Shown: positions 1-7,133 of the stretch, piece by piece | Layout of the letters: each line of letters begins with the position of its first letter | Position numbering within the stretch: the stretch's first letter is position 1 | Notes under the pieces: generated by a model | Databases searched by the model: none | Seen by the model: the letters and a program-made list of their open reading frames with translations, nothing else | Told to the model about the DNA's origin: nothing | Source: Microcaldota archaeon | GTDB lineage: Archaea > Iainarchaeota > Iainarchaeia > Iainarchaeales > JAGVWC01 | Assembly (NCBI GenBank): GCA_018813975.1 | Contig: JAHJAQ010000109.1 | Coordinates: 1-10,995 of the forward strand | Reading direction: 5' to 3' | Length of the DNA: 10,995 bases | Program-made: the position numbers and the translations under genes

Positions 1-855
1 CTGGTGATTTTGAATTATTTGTTCGGCTAGTTTTTTTGGAATCCAAATCCTGCCTCCCCATCCAAAATAAACGATTTGTTTTAAGAGTGCTGGGTCAGAA
101 ACCAATCCGATGTTTACGCTGCCGGGTTTCATTCCAATTGCGCGTGCCAGCTTTTGAACTGTATACCCCTGTTCCATAGTATTTACAACCCAATCTAAAA
201 AGCGGTTGAACGCAAAAAAATTGACTTGGTTTTTTAGAGTGCCTTTCTGCTTTTCGGTTAAGCCTTGTTCTTTAATTACTCTTTTAAACTGATTAAAGCT
301 TAGAGAATAAACATGCCGCACTCTTCTTTGAAATTCTTCGTACGCAATTCTGGTGGGAATCCAAACCATTTTTTGTACAACAAATCGGCGCAGGCTTTTT
401 GCAGGGATTCTTTGTAGACTTGTTTCAACTGGTTTTATTTGGTGTCGTTTTGTTAAGCGTTTGAATTGGGTTGCACTAACATCTAATGCTTGCATAGCTT
501 GGGCACGCGAAAATCTTTTTCGTTGAGATCGAAACCGTAGCCCTTCTTTTCGCGCAATTTTTCGGATGGCTGCTTGAGAAAAGAAAACACGTGGTTGGTT
601 TTCTTTTTCTCCTCCAGAAATTCTTAGTTCTCCGCGCCATGCAAACGCTTCTAGGGTTGGTTTGGTTAAACCAGTGGCTTTGGCTGCTTCCCTAACTGTA
701 AATCGTTTTTGGGTGGGTAAGCCAACCATTTTTTTCCATTCATCAGTGATTTGCCTATTGGCAGCAGCGCGTCTCTTAATACGTTCTTCTATTGGAACGC
801 GTGTATGTCTGATTAGTCTGCGGTGAATGGCTTTAATTCCTCTGGCCATAGGCAT
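1..855 (-). CDS. Multi-HTH DNA-binding protein, 3' end cut by window edge
   Basis: The frame is open from ATG at 855 to base 1 without a stop, giving 285 visible residues; the C-terminus lies outside the window. The protein is very basic (Arg/Lys-rich). It carries at least two, probably three, MerR/excisionase-like helix-turn-helix units: residues about 51-105 (FTVREAAKATGLTKPTLEAF, then a wing RVFFSQAAIRKI), 114-160 (FSRAQAMQALDVSATQFKRL, then RIPAKSLRRF), and 231-285 (YTVQKLARAIGMKPGSVNIG, then RIWIPKKLAEQI). Each unit ends in a short strand plus a helix. A second Met (849) could also start it. A TATA-like box about 27 nt upstream of 855 and the absence of a Shine-Dalgarno suggest a leaderless mRNA. 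The likely role is sequence-specific DNA binding, as a regulator or chromatin-associated protein; the target is unknown. The HTH assignment is by pattern, and no named family is recognised. Confidence 0.8.
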   Translation of the reverse strand, partial: MPMARGIKAIHRRLIRHTRVPIEERIKRRAAANRQITDEWKKMVGLPTQKRFTVREAAKATGLTKPTLEAFAWRGELRISGGEKENQPRVFFSQAAIRKIARKEGLRFRSQRKRFSRAQAMQALDVSATQFKRLTKRHQIKPVETSLQRIPAKSLRRFVVQKMVWIPTRIAYEEFQRRVRHVYSLSFNQFKRVIKEQGLTEKQKGTLKNQVNFFAFNRFLDWVVNTMEQGYTVQKLARAIGMKPGSVNIGLVSDPALLKQIVYFGWGGRIWIPKKLAEQIIQNHQ

Positions 856-878
856 GACTATATTGGGGTTTAACTACC

Positions 879-886
879 TAAAATAC
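879..886 (-). promoter_or_regulatory. TATA-like box for the multi-HTH gene
   Basis: On the minus strand this reads GTATTTTA and is centred about 27 nt upstream of the ATG at 855. That spacing puts the transcription start at or next to the start codon. A further A/T-rich stretch lies upstream, around 915-940, so the box is not unique. The call is inferred from spacing shared with other genes in the window. Confidence 0.45.
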
Positions 887-959
887 TTTTTTCCAAGACA
901 GCGCGATGCATAAGCTTTTTTAAAAATAAAAAGAAAAAAGAAATAGTCGCTATTGAACC

Positions 960-982
960 AATCTAATTGTTAAAACTAGATT
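960..982 (-). terminator. Weak hairpin at the end of the zinc-ribbon gene
   Basis: There is an inverted repeat AATCTA / TAGATT with an 11-nt T-rich spacer containing TTTT. It begins at the last base of the stop codon of the zinc-ribbon gene and lies before the promoter of the next minus-strand gene. The stem is only 6 bp and AT-rich. A terminator role is plausible from position but weakly supported. Confidence 0.3.
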
Positions 983-1140
983 TAGAACTTTCGCTTTTTT
1001 TGATAGCACTCTCGGCAAAAAACTGGTCGGCTTCCATCAGGTTTGAAGGGAACTTCAGTTTCAACACCGCATTCAGAGCACGTTACTTTATGCATTTCTC
1101 GAGGACCTCTATCGAAGCCTCGTCGGTCTCCAAAAGACAT
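982..1140 (-). CDS. CxxC-x17-CxxC mini zinc-ribbon protein
   Basis: This is a 52-residue protein. A basic Gly/Arg-rich N-terminus (residues 1-16) is followed by a zinc knuckle pair: CSEC at 21-24 and CREC at 42-45, exactly 17 residues apart. The signature VPFKPxGxRPVFC lies between them. This matches the small CxxC-x17-CxxC family (TIGR04272-type) common in candidate-phylum bacteria and some archaea. Four Cys probably bind one Zn(II); the basic tail suggests nucleic-acid binding, but the role is not established. The start at 1140 is supported by AGGTGA (1151-1156), ten nt upstream, and a TATA-like box further up. It is expressed separately from the large operon upstream, with about 100 nt between them. 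Confidence 0.85.
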   Translation of the reverse strand: MSFGDRRGFDRGPREMHKVTCSECGVETEVPFKPDGSRPVFCRECYQKKRKF

Positions 1141-1206
1141 TTTTTTATTTCACCTTTTTTTCATTAAATCGCATCAAATGCGTTATGAATACTACCCACG
1201 GGAACC

Positions 1207-1214
1207 ATTAAATA
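1207..1214 (-). promoter_or_regulatory. TATA-like box for the zinc-ribbon gene
   Basis: On the minus strand this reads TATTTAAT, preceded by CACCC as a possible BRE. It is about 70 nt upstream of the ATG at 1140, so the mRNA would have a leader of roughly 45 nt that includes the AGGTGA ribosome site. The box lies in a 15-nt imperfect tandem duplication (1210-1239). Confidence 0.45.
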
Positions 1215-1239
1215 GGGTGATGTGAAATAGGGTGCTGTA
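1210..1239. repeat. 15-nt imperfect tandem duplication at a promoter
   Basis: Two adjacent 15-nt units, AAATAGGGTGATGTG and AAATAGGGTGCTGTA, match at 13 of 15 positions. They sit between the end of the surface-protein operon and the zinc-ribbon gene and overlap its TATA/BRE region. They could be a duplicated transcription-factor site or simple slippage. Confidence 0.6.
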
Positions 1240-1241
1240 GC

Positions 1242-2222
1242 CTATTTTCCCTTTTTTTTAGGGGTTTCTTTGATTTTAATGGATTCGAGTTTTCCTTTTG
1301 GGCTTTTAACCCGTACAATCAGAATTAGCCCGATTATCACTATTATCAGGCCTGCAATGGGATACACCAAAGGGTCTAATGAAGTAGGGGGTTTTACTGG
1401 AGGCGGTCCTGGTGGTAGGGGCGGTTCTGGTGGAGTGCCAGAATAAGCGGGCAAATCACTTGCTTCTAATCGTTGATTGGGGTCTGTTAAGCGCACGACT
1501 TCTTCTTGATAAAAATCCAAATTAGCATGTATGTTGTCACTGGCCAAACTGCTTTCCACGATTGCTTCCGTACTATTAAATCCATCATTCACAACCACTT
1601 TGATGCGCGTGGCTTCAATTGGTTCAAACAAATTTAATTTCAGGCCATCTGCTTCTTGTTCTAACAATTCCCATCCCAATCCACTATTATCCGTCCAATA
1701 CACATCCACTAATAACCAATCATCAGTATCCGCATCCATCATAATCCATTCTATTGTTTCAATCGAATTCCAATTTTCTCCATTCACTGGAGCAATAATT
1801 TCAATTTCTGGTTTGTGTTCACTTTTTTGCACAAAACATTTCACGTTTCCTTCCATATCGGTTATTTCGATTCGCGATAGTATTTCTTCAAAGGGGAGCA
1901 CAAGTGAAAATGGAACCCAATCATCTACAAACTCTTCACTCGAATACAATTCAATTTCGAATGGAAATTCAAATTCCCCTAACTCATTTTCTAATTTATC
2001 AAATAAAGTTACAGTATACACATTCTCAAAAGAGTCTTTTTCAAAATAGTGTAAGGTAACATGTTCAGCTGTTTGAGCCGTACAATACACATCCTCTTCT
2101 TGGGTAATAAGTCCTTTTACTTCAATTCCAGTGGGCAATTCTTCGAATGGAATCGCTCCTACCATTGGTAGCACAAAAACCAATAGCACGAATAGTGCGC
2201 TTGCTTTAATCATCCAATCCAT
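1242..2222 (-). CDS. Membrane-anchored Ig-like surface protein
   Basis: An exported protein. It has an N-terminal signal sequence (MDWMIKASALFVLLVFVLPM, then cleavage near Ala-Ile-Pro) and two predicted beta-rich regions. The second, around residues 140-225, resembles Ig/FN3-like folds (APVNGENW...IEW...VDVYWTDNSGLGW). A Pro-rich spacer (PPEPPLPPGPPPVKPP) follows, then one C-terminal membrane helix (PLVYPIAGLIIVIIGLILIV) and a short Lys-rich cytoplasmic tail. The N-terminus should therefore be outside the cell. I chose the ATG at 2222 because GAGG lies 6 nt before it (2229-2232), the same spacing as in the upstream gene; ATG at 2228 has GAGG directly adjacent, and ATG at 2213 is also possible. 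It overlaps the protease gene by 17 nt, so translation is probably coupled. It may present or anchor the secreted protease; that is inference. Confidence 0.8.
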   Translation of the reverse strand: MDWMIKASALFVLLVFVLPMVGAIPFEELPTGIEVKGLITQEEDVYCTAQTAEHVTLHYFEKDSFENVYTVTLFDKLENELGEFEFPFEIELYSSEEFVDDWVPFSLVLPFEEILSRIEITDMEGNVKCFVQKSEHKPEIEIIAPVNGENWNSIETIEWIMMDADTDDWLLVDVYWTDNSGLGWELLEQEADGLKLNLFEPIEATRIKVVVNDGFNSTEAIVESSLASDNIHANLDFYQEEVVRLTDPNQRLEASDLPAYSGTPPEPPLPPGPPPVKPPTSLDPLVYPIAGLIIVIIGLILIVRVKSPKGKLESIKIKETPKKKGK

Positions 2223-5205
2223 GGGCATCCTCTAAATCACTGGGAAAGCTCCCTATTTTTACGCCGACTCCGTGGTATAAATCATGGGTAATCCACTTAT
2301 TGTATTCGTCGTGCGGTTGTTTTCCCATAATAGAATATTTGGGGTTTTCAGGGGTTCCTTGAAACGTTCTTTTTTCTACCCAAAAACCATCTTTTACTGG
2401 AGTGCCTTGATTATCGGTTCCTTTATTATCATTAATACTCAAAGCCCCTTCTGAACACGCCACACTCGTAGAAAAATCGGTTACTCGTCGCATTACCCAA
2501 TTCAAGTATTCGTCAATTGCACAATACGTGTGCAATATTTCGTGGGTCATAACGGGTCCGCTGGCATTTTCCAAATCAACAAGCACACCATATCGATTAA
2601 CCATATTATTCATTACGCCTAGTGCATCGCCAAAATCAAAATCACTGGTTTGAGAAGAAGCGGTTGGAACAAATCCTACTACACGATCATATCCTTTCAT
2701 TTGATGAACACGCAAATCCTCTTCTCCCGGTTCTAAAAAAAGGTTTTCATAAATCCAGTCATCCGTGTATAATCGATTCCATCTTCTTCCTGAGGTTATA
2801 TCGCGCAAGGCCCATAAGACTCTCAAAAGCGAAGTGGTTTTTCCACTCAATTTGTTTTCAAATGGTTTTTGAGCAGTATGGAAGAAAATGTTTTCTTCTG
2901 CAATCGGCATTACTGCTTTAAAATAATCTTTGCTTTCTTTGACCATATCCAAATACACTTGCTTACCGGTTTTTCCATTGCGTCTTGTAATAGGAGAATC
3001 GGCTTGCATTTGTTGTAGTTGTTGTTCAGAAAAAAGGTTTTCAAATCCTTGTTTGCACACATAGCGCATGGGAGAATCATCTTTTGTTAAAATTTGATTT
3101 ATTTTTTGTGGATTTACCATGCCATCAAAATTAAAACCCGCGCCTACTTGCGTAAAATTGGCATATGCACAATTAAACTCGTACAAGTCTAGTGCCGCTT
3201 CTGTATATCCCATTTCATAGGCGATTCTTCGAGACACATTTATGGCATCCTGCATAGTTGGTGCCGTGAAATTTTCCTCTTTTTCTTTTATACAGTAATC
3301 ACAAAAATCGTCTCTCCAAGTTCCGATCCCAATGGGCACTATTTTGATTACCATTACACTGGAAGGATACGCATCATAGGGCTGTGAATTTTCATGCGCT
3401 ACAATGGTTTCTGGTTGGCCAGTGCTTGCATTGGGCTGTTCTAACAAAATGCGTGCTTTGAAATTGTATTCTCCCTTGTATTGCGTATCTTGGGGGTCCA
3501 CATAAAACTCGTAAAAAACCCATTTATTGGTAGCAGCATCTGCTGAATTAAAACCAAAAAATTCTAAATGATCTTCTGGGTTGCGGTTTCGTACAATCCA
3601 ATCTTCTTCTGACTCTTCTGTCAATTTTATTTTTACTTTGCTTTTGGGCGCAAAAGAACTGCCTTCAATTTCTAATTCCAAAAATGGCGTGAAGTTTTCG
3701 TTTTCTTCAAAAAAAGTTGATTCGTTTGCTTTAATTCCAACCATTACCACGGTTTTTTTTCCTGCTACCATGGCAACATTTCGAATGGATTGAATCGCCT
3801 CTAACACAATAATGCGTGCCAGTCTTGGAGAAAGAATAGTAATATCTTTTTCTACGGTTGCATTGGTTCTTTTGTGACGCGCAAAAATTTTTGCATGCAT
3901 TTCTTCAAATTCTATTTCTTGTGCTTGAATTTTTTCATGCACTGTTTTGGGCTGAAATCGCGAATTAAATTTTCCATTCCCTAGCAATCCAGAGTTTGGA
4001 ACAGGGTCATCTACAAAATCAGTCCATTCTAAATTGTCTGGGCGCACCCAAACAATTACTTCTTCATTATTTACTGGTTCGCCTGCTTCAAAAACTTCTA
4101 TTTCTATTTCCATTTCGCTTTTGCCATCCGCAATAATCGTATCGCTGCTGGTGCTAATGGAAATTACAATTTCACAATTTGGATCTTCTCTACAATCACC
4201 ATCCTTGCAATCTATAAAACCATCGTTGTCGTTATCAATTTCATCTGCACAATAGGTTTCAATACAAGCAAGGTGTTCCCAACAATCTTCATCTTCACAA
4301 TCGGGTTTGTTGTCAAAATCATTATCCATTCCATCCGTGCAATCTTCTGTTTCTTGGCAGTGTTCATCCCATATTTGACAGTCTGGGTCTTCACAATCTT
4401 TTACGCCGTCTCCATCATTGTCTTCGTTATCATCACAAATCGATTCGGGCATTTCACAAACAATATCTCCTTCACAATCCGGGTCTTCTCTACAATCAAT
4501 TAAACCATCATTATCATTGTCTATTTCATCATTGCAAATCTCGAATTCCGTGCAATGAATAGAAGCAGCACAATCACTATCCTCACAATCAATTAATCCA
4601 TCCGCATCATTGTCTTTATCATCATAACAAACCTCTGGTTCTGGTCCCAAATCAATTCCCACACACGCATATATCGGTCCGCCTTGTTCGGTTATACCTA
4701 ATTTTTCACACACATTTTGTACACTAGGGGGATCGTTCCATTCACACGTATAATCATAACTGCATCCAATATCGGATATTGCTTCATACGCGATTCGACA
4801 ATCCCATTCTTCATCCTGACAAGCATTAAACGCTTCATAAGCCGCATCGGATTGTGCTTCACTCATTTCGCCTGCTATTCTGGATTGTTCATCCATTCTT
4901 GCATAAATAGCTTCCATTGCACTGGCTGATAATGAACCACAATATTCATTGGGATCGGTAATTCCCTCCACATAGTCGCCATCGTGTCCATAATGATACC
5001 TACAATAGTAGGTTCGATACCACGCCTCTTCTGATTCTTCTGCTAGTTGCTGTACTTGGCCACTAAAAATAGTGTAGCATTGTTGGTCGCATTTTACTAG
5101 AGGATCATCTGGATTGGGAATATACTCTAGCGTAGAATAATCCATTACCGCAAAAACCATTCCAAATGAAAGAACAAAAATCAAAAGTACGAGTATTGTT
5201 TTCAT
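2206..5205 (-). CDS. Secreted metzincin-like zinc protease with five Asp/Cys repeats
   Basis: A 999-residue exported protein, signal peptide about 1-19. Order of parts: a Cys-containing N-terminal region (about 20-190); five copies of a C-x(5)-DND-x-DG-x(2)-DC-x-D-x-DC type repeat (about 193-340), Ca-loop-like with two to four Cys each; a predicted Ig-like (invasin/Big_1-like) domain (about 345-460); a mixed region; and a C-terminal catalytic domain. The last has HEILHTYCAID at 888-898, fitting HExxHxxxxxD with H888, H892 and D898 as zinc ligands and E889 as base, and YSIMG at 957-961 as the Met-turn. Cys replaces the usual Gly at 895. Asp as third ligand resembles snapalysin-type metzincins, and the DEY after it recalls peptidase M64. 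GAGG lies 6 nt before the ATG. It is the middle gene of a three-gene operon. Substrate unknown; the protease call rests on motif and spacing. Confidence 0.82.
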   Translation of the reverse strand: MKTILVLLIFVLSFGMVFAVMDYSTLEYIPNPDDPLVKCDQQCYTIFSGQVQQLAEESEEAWYRTYYCRYHYGHDGDYVEGITDPNEYCGSLSASAMEAIYARMDEQSRIAGEMSEAQSDAAYEAFNACQDEEWDCRIAYEAISDIGCSYDYTCEWNDPPSVQNVCEKLGITEQGGPIYACVGIDLGPEPEVCYDDKDNDADGLIDCEDSDCAASIHCTEFEICNDEIDNDNDGLIDCREDPDCEGDIVCEMPESICDDNEDNDGDGVKDCEDPDCQIWDEHCQETEDCTDGMDNDFDNKPDCEDEDCWEHLACIETYCADEIDNDNDGFIDCKDGDCREDPNCEIVISISTSSDTIIADGKSEMEIEIEVFEAGEPVNNEEVIVWVRPDNLEWTDFVDDPVPNSGLLGNGKFNSRFQPKTVHEKIQAQEIEFEEMHAKIFARHKRTNATVEKDITILSPRLARIIVLEAIQSIRNVAMVAGKKTVVMVGIKANESTFFEENENFTPFLELEIEGSSFAPKSKVKIKLTEESEEDWIVRNRNPEDHLEFFGFNSADAATNKWVFYEFYVDPQDTQYKGEYNFKARILLEQPNASTGQPETIVAHENSQPYDAYPSSVMVIKIVPIGIGTWRDDFCDYCIKEKEENFTAPTMQDAINVSRRIAYEMGYTEAALDLYEFNCAYANFTQVGAGFNFDGMVNPQKINQILTKDDSPMRYVCKQGFENLFSEQQLQQMQADSPITRRNGKTGKQVYLDMVKESKDYFKAVMPIAEENIFFHTAQKPFENKLSGKTTSLLRVLWALRDITSGRRWNRLYTDDWIYENLFLEPGEEDLRVHQMKGYDRVVGFVPTASSQTSDFDFGDALGVMNNMVNRYGVLVDLENASGPVMTHEILHTYCAIDEYLNWVMRRVTDFSTSVACSEGALSINDNKGTDNQGTPVKDGFWVEKRTFQGTPENPKYSIMGKQPHDEYNKWITHDLYHGVGVKIGSFPSDLEDAHGLDD
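4186..4629 (-). repeat. Five tandem DND-DG-DC protein repeats (coding)
   Basis: This is the coding region for five repeats of about 20 residues, with variable linkers of roughly 10-12 residues. Examples are CNDEIDNDNDGLIDCREDP and CDDNEDNDGDGVKDCEDP. The Asp/Asn spacing DxDNDG resembles Ca-binding loops of thrombospondin-type-3 and EF-hand-like repeats. The regular Cys imply disulfides. The fourth copy (about 289-308) has lost the DG, reading DFDNKPDC. Confidence 0.8.
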
Positions 5206-5211
5206 TTTTTT

Positions 5212-5215
5212 CCTC
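5212..5215 (-). promoter_or_regulatory. Shine-Dalgarno of the protease gene
   Basis: GAGG on the minus strand lies 6 nt upstream of the ATG at 5205, inside the 12-nt gap after the stop codon of the lipoprotein gene. It shows that this internal operon gene is translated from a leadered site. Confidence 0.6.
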
Positions 5216-5217
5216 TT

Positions 5218-5775
5218 TTATTCTGTTTCTATTTGTTGTTGAATGCTTTCAACTCGTTGCAAACAATCTGCGTGTTCTGGTTCGGTTAAAAGAATGCCAA
5301 GCATTTCCATGTTGTTTGTGCAAATATTTTCCGGCACCCACAATATCTGCGCACAGGCCATTTCCCAATTAGGCTCTATTTTGGGAGCCAATTCTTTGCA
5401 TAGTTCTTGTAGTGCTAGTGTGGTTTCTTCTTCACTCATAGTAGCGGCTTGTTCTTCTAGTGCTTTTATTTGTTCATCGCAATAATTCTCTTCTTCTCCA
5501 TCAAAGCGCATCATATAACAAGTAAAATCATTTTTTTCTAGGCCATTACAAACGCCTTGCCAAGAAGGAGAATGGTTTTGCACGAGTTCTTCGCATAATG
5601 GTTTGTAAGCTATAATGATTTCCCATTCTTCATCACAAGTCGCGGGATCCATGCTTTCAATAGAACCACCAAATATGCTATGTCCACAAAAATAGACTGG
5701 TGGTTCTTCAATGCACCCACTCAAAAAAACCAGTGCAAACGCTATTACTGCTAACAACACGATTTTTGGGTTCAT
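5218..5775 (-). CDS. Cys-rich lipoprotein with duplicated module
   Basis: A 185-residue exported protein of no recognised family. The N-terminal hydrophobic stretch ends in a lipobox, LSGC, with C21 as probable lipidated residue. The mature part has ten further Cys (30, 47, 61, 76, 86, 99, 126, 141, 152, 171). Two segments align without gaps over 20 residues: LCEELVQNHSPSWQGVCNGL (60-79) and LCKELAPKIEPNWEMACAQI (125-144), sharing L-C-x-E-L, P-x-W and the next Cys. The remaining Cys follow at similar but looser spacing. This points to internal duplication of a small disulfide-linked helical module. It is the first gene of the operon with the metzincin-like protease (12 nt gap). It could be an inhibitor, chaperone or adaptor of that protease; this is inference from context only. 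Confidence 0.78.
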   Translation of the reverse strand: MNPKIVLLAVIAFALVFLSGCIEEPPVYFCGHSIFGGSIESMDPATCDEEWEIIIAYKPLCEELVQNHSPSWQGVCNGLEKNDFTCYMMRFDGEEENYCDEQIKALEEQAATMSEEETTLALQELCKELAPKIEPNWEMACAQILWVPENICTNNMEMLGILLTEPEHADCLQRVESIQQQIETE

Positions 5776-5797
5776 TGAAAACAGTACGAAATAGGAG

Positions 5798-5805
5798 TAT
5801 TTATT
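5798..5805 (-). promoter_or_regulatory. TATA-like box of the surface-protease operon
   Basis: On the minus strand this reads AATAAATA and is centred about 26 nt upstream of the ATG at 5775. No Shine-Dalgarno lies between them, so the first gene is probably translated from a leaderless mRNA. A short inverted repeat (ATTCT/AGAAT, 5803-5817) overlaps its upstream edge and could be an operator. Confidence 0.55.
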
Positions 5806-5850
5806 CTTTTTGAGAATGATTCGCCCCTCTCGGATTCACTAAAAATGAAT

Positions 5851-6822
5851 TTAGTTGCATTCTTCTTCGTATAATCCAAATAGTGCACTTGAAGTTTCTT
5901 CATACGCTATTGCTTTTTCCTGGTTTCCTTCAATAAACGCATGATACGCATATCCCTGATACGCTGCTAATAAATAATCACATATTTCCTCAGAGCCAGC
6001 GCACCAATTTGTATTCTCGCATCCACCAAACTGCCAGCTTTCTCCTGAAGGATGAACCCAGGTAACAGAACAGCCGATTGTTTCACAGGCATCAAGGTTA
6101 TTACACAAAGAACAGCAACCCGGACCGCATTCCGTGCAATTATCCGCATCCAACAATAATGCATCGCACAATTCTTCATTGCAGGTATTGTCAATGCAAT
6201 ACTCTATGCATTCTTCCCTGTTTTCTGCTGCATCACAATATTCCGTGTTAATGTCTCCTTTCCATTCGCAAAAATCTTTCCATTCGTTGCATTCGCTGCT
6301 ATCTTTCCCATTACACTCGCTCTTTTTCTGGCTGCAATCTTCCTCTAAATCATCAAACGAAAAAGCCCTTTCTCCAATCCTTGAAACAATCAGCCCTGTT
6401 ATTTCTGCTTCTACCTTATCAAATTGTTCCAAATAAAAATTGGTTACTGTAACTGTTTTTGTTTCACTGTCGGATTTGATTTGTATGCTGCTCCAGCCAC
6501 CATCCATTATACTTGGGTCTTGGTACTGTTCATTCAGAGAAAAAAAGCCGTTTGTTACAGCCGCATCAAAAATTTTTTTTCTTTCACTTTCGCTTGCATT
6601 AAATTCGTATTTTTTGCTTAATGCCATTCCCATTGTTTTTTCAAAAACCGCGTTTCCGCTTGAATCTATTTTAAGACTGTACTGCCCCCATTCTACATGC
6701 ATGGCTCCGCTTTCATATTCTACCTCAAAATCTGCCGGTAGTTCTCCCGGCGGTTCCGGGGGCTGAGAACAACCAGCCAGCAAAAAAGCAAAAACAGCCA
6801 AACTCAAAAAAATTTTTTCCAT
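5851..6822 (-). CDS. Cys-rich two-part lipoprotein of unknown function
   Basis: A 323-residue lipoprotein. The signal sequence ends in LAGC (C18), followed by a Pro-rich linker (PPEPPGELP). Residues about 31-150 look like a beta-rich domain (FEVEYESG, QYSLKIDSSGNAVF, GGWSSIQIKSDSETKTVTV) with a helix (SERKKIFDAAVTNGFFSL); the pattern is reminiscent of the DUF6438-type fold, tentatively. Residues about 163-281 contain about twenty Cys in CxxC, CC and wider spacings, suggesting several disulfides or metal sites. The last 40 residues are predicted helical. A TATA-like box sits 27 nt upstream and no Shine-Dalgarno is seen. It is transcribed in the same direction as the protease operon but has its own promoter. 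It is likely displayed on the outer face of the membrane; the function cannot be inferred. Confidence 0.75.
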   Translation of the reverse strand: MEKIFLSLAVFAFLLAGCSQPPEPPGELPADFEVEYESGAMHVEWGQYSLKIDSSGNAVFEKTMGMALSKKYEFNASESERKKIFDAAVTNGFFSLNEQYQDPSIMDGGWSSIQIKSDSETKTVTVTNFYLEQFDKVEAEITGLIVSRIGERAFSFDDLEEDCSQKKSECNGKDSSECNEWKDFCEWKGDINTEYCDAAENREECIEYCIDNTCNEELCDALLLDADNCTECGPGCCSLCNNLDACETIGCSVTWVHPSGESWQFGGCENTNWCAGSEEICDYLLAAYQGYAYHAFIEGNQEKAIAYEETSSALFGLYEEECN

Positions 6823-6845
6823 CCAAGTACAGTAAGAAAATAATC

Positions 6846-6853
6846 TTATTTAA
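6846..6853 (-). promoter_or_regulatory. TATA-like box of the two-part lipoprotein gene
   Basis: On the minus strand this reads TTAAATAA, centred about 27 nt upstream of the ATG at 6822, which implies a leaderless transcript. Confidence 0.55.
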
Positions 6854-6865
6854 TTCTTTTTATCC

Positions 6866-6878
6866 GCGGCAAAACCGC
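6866..6878 (-). terminator. Short GC hairpin after the slipin operon
   Basis: An inverted repeat GCGG/CCGC with a 5-nt T-rich loop (TTTTG on the minus strand) starts 5 nt after the stop codon of the two-helix membrane protein. It is short and lacks a strong U-run, so termination here is only a possibility. Confidence 0.25.
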
Positions 6879-6882
6879 TTTT

Positions 6883-7119
6883 TTACCCTTGCTTCGAGAT
6901 TTTTTTCCATTCCAGAAAGTGTCCGATGCAGGCGATTCCTGCCAGAACCGCTACAACCAGAAAAATAACCGTTCCCACCATATCCCCCCGAGAATAATAG
7001 CGGCTTAAAAGAAACAACTGCCCCAGCACAATAACCGCGAAAATAATGGTTTGAATAAGTTCTAATTTTTTCTTTTCCATGTTCCCACCAAAAGAGCCTG
7101 TTCCATTCCAGTCTGCCAA
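6883..7119 (-). CDS. Small two-helix membrane protein next to slipin
   Basis: A 78-residue protein with two predicted membrane helices, about 22-38 (IQTIIFAVIVLGQLFLL) and 48-68 (VGTVIFLVVAVLAGIACIG). They are joined by a short loop, RYYSRGD, and the tail is Lys-rich. No known family is recognised. It starts 14 nt after the slipin stop codon, so it is very probably co-transcribed. The start is uncertain: ATG at 7119 fits tight operon spacing but has no clear ribosome site, whereas ATG at 7080 (Met14, MEKKKLEL) has GGTGG just upstream and would give a 65-residue protein. It occupies the place where NfeD often accompanies slipins, but is far too short and has no OB-fold or protease domain. Confidence 0.7.
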   Translation of the reverse strand: MADWNGTGSFGGNMEKKKLELIQTIIFAVIVLGQLFLLSRYYSRGDMVGTVIFLVVAVLAGIACIGHFLEWKKISKQG

Positions 7120-7133
7120 TTTTTAGCCAGGCA

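Noticed and set aside
1531..2049. Plus-strand open frame of 172 codons opposite the Ig-like protein gene
   Set aside because: It is Ser/Asn-rich, antisense to a well-supported exported protein, with no ribosome site or recognisable motif; a shadow frame.
2206..2222. Frameshift splitting one long surface protein into two genes
   Set aside because: The downstream protein has its own signal peptide and a GAGG site at normal spacing, so two overlapping genes explain the region better.
4186..4629. CRISPR-like or DNA-level tandem repeat
   Set aside because: The similarity is at protein level with varied codons and linkers; no near-identical DNA repeats or spacers.
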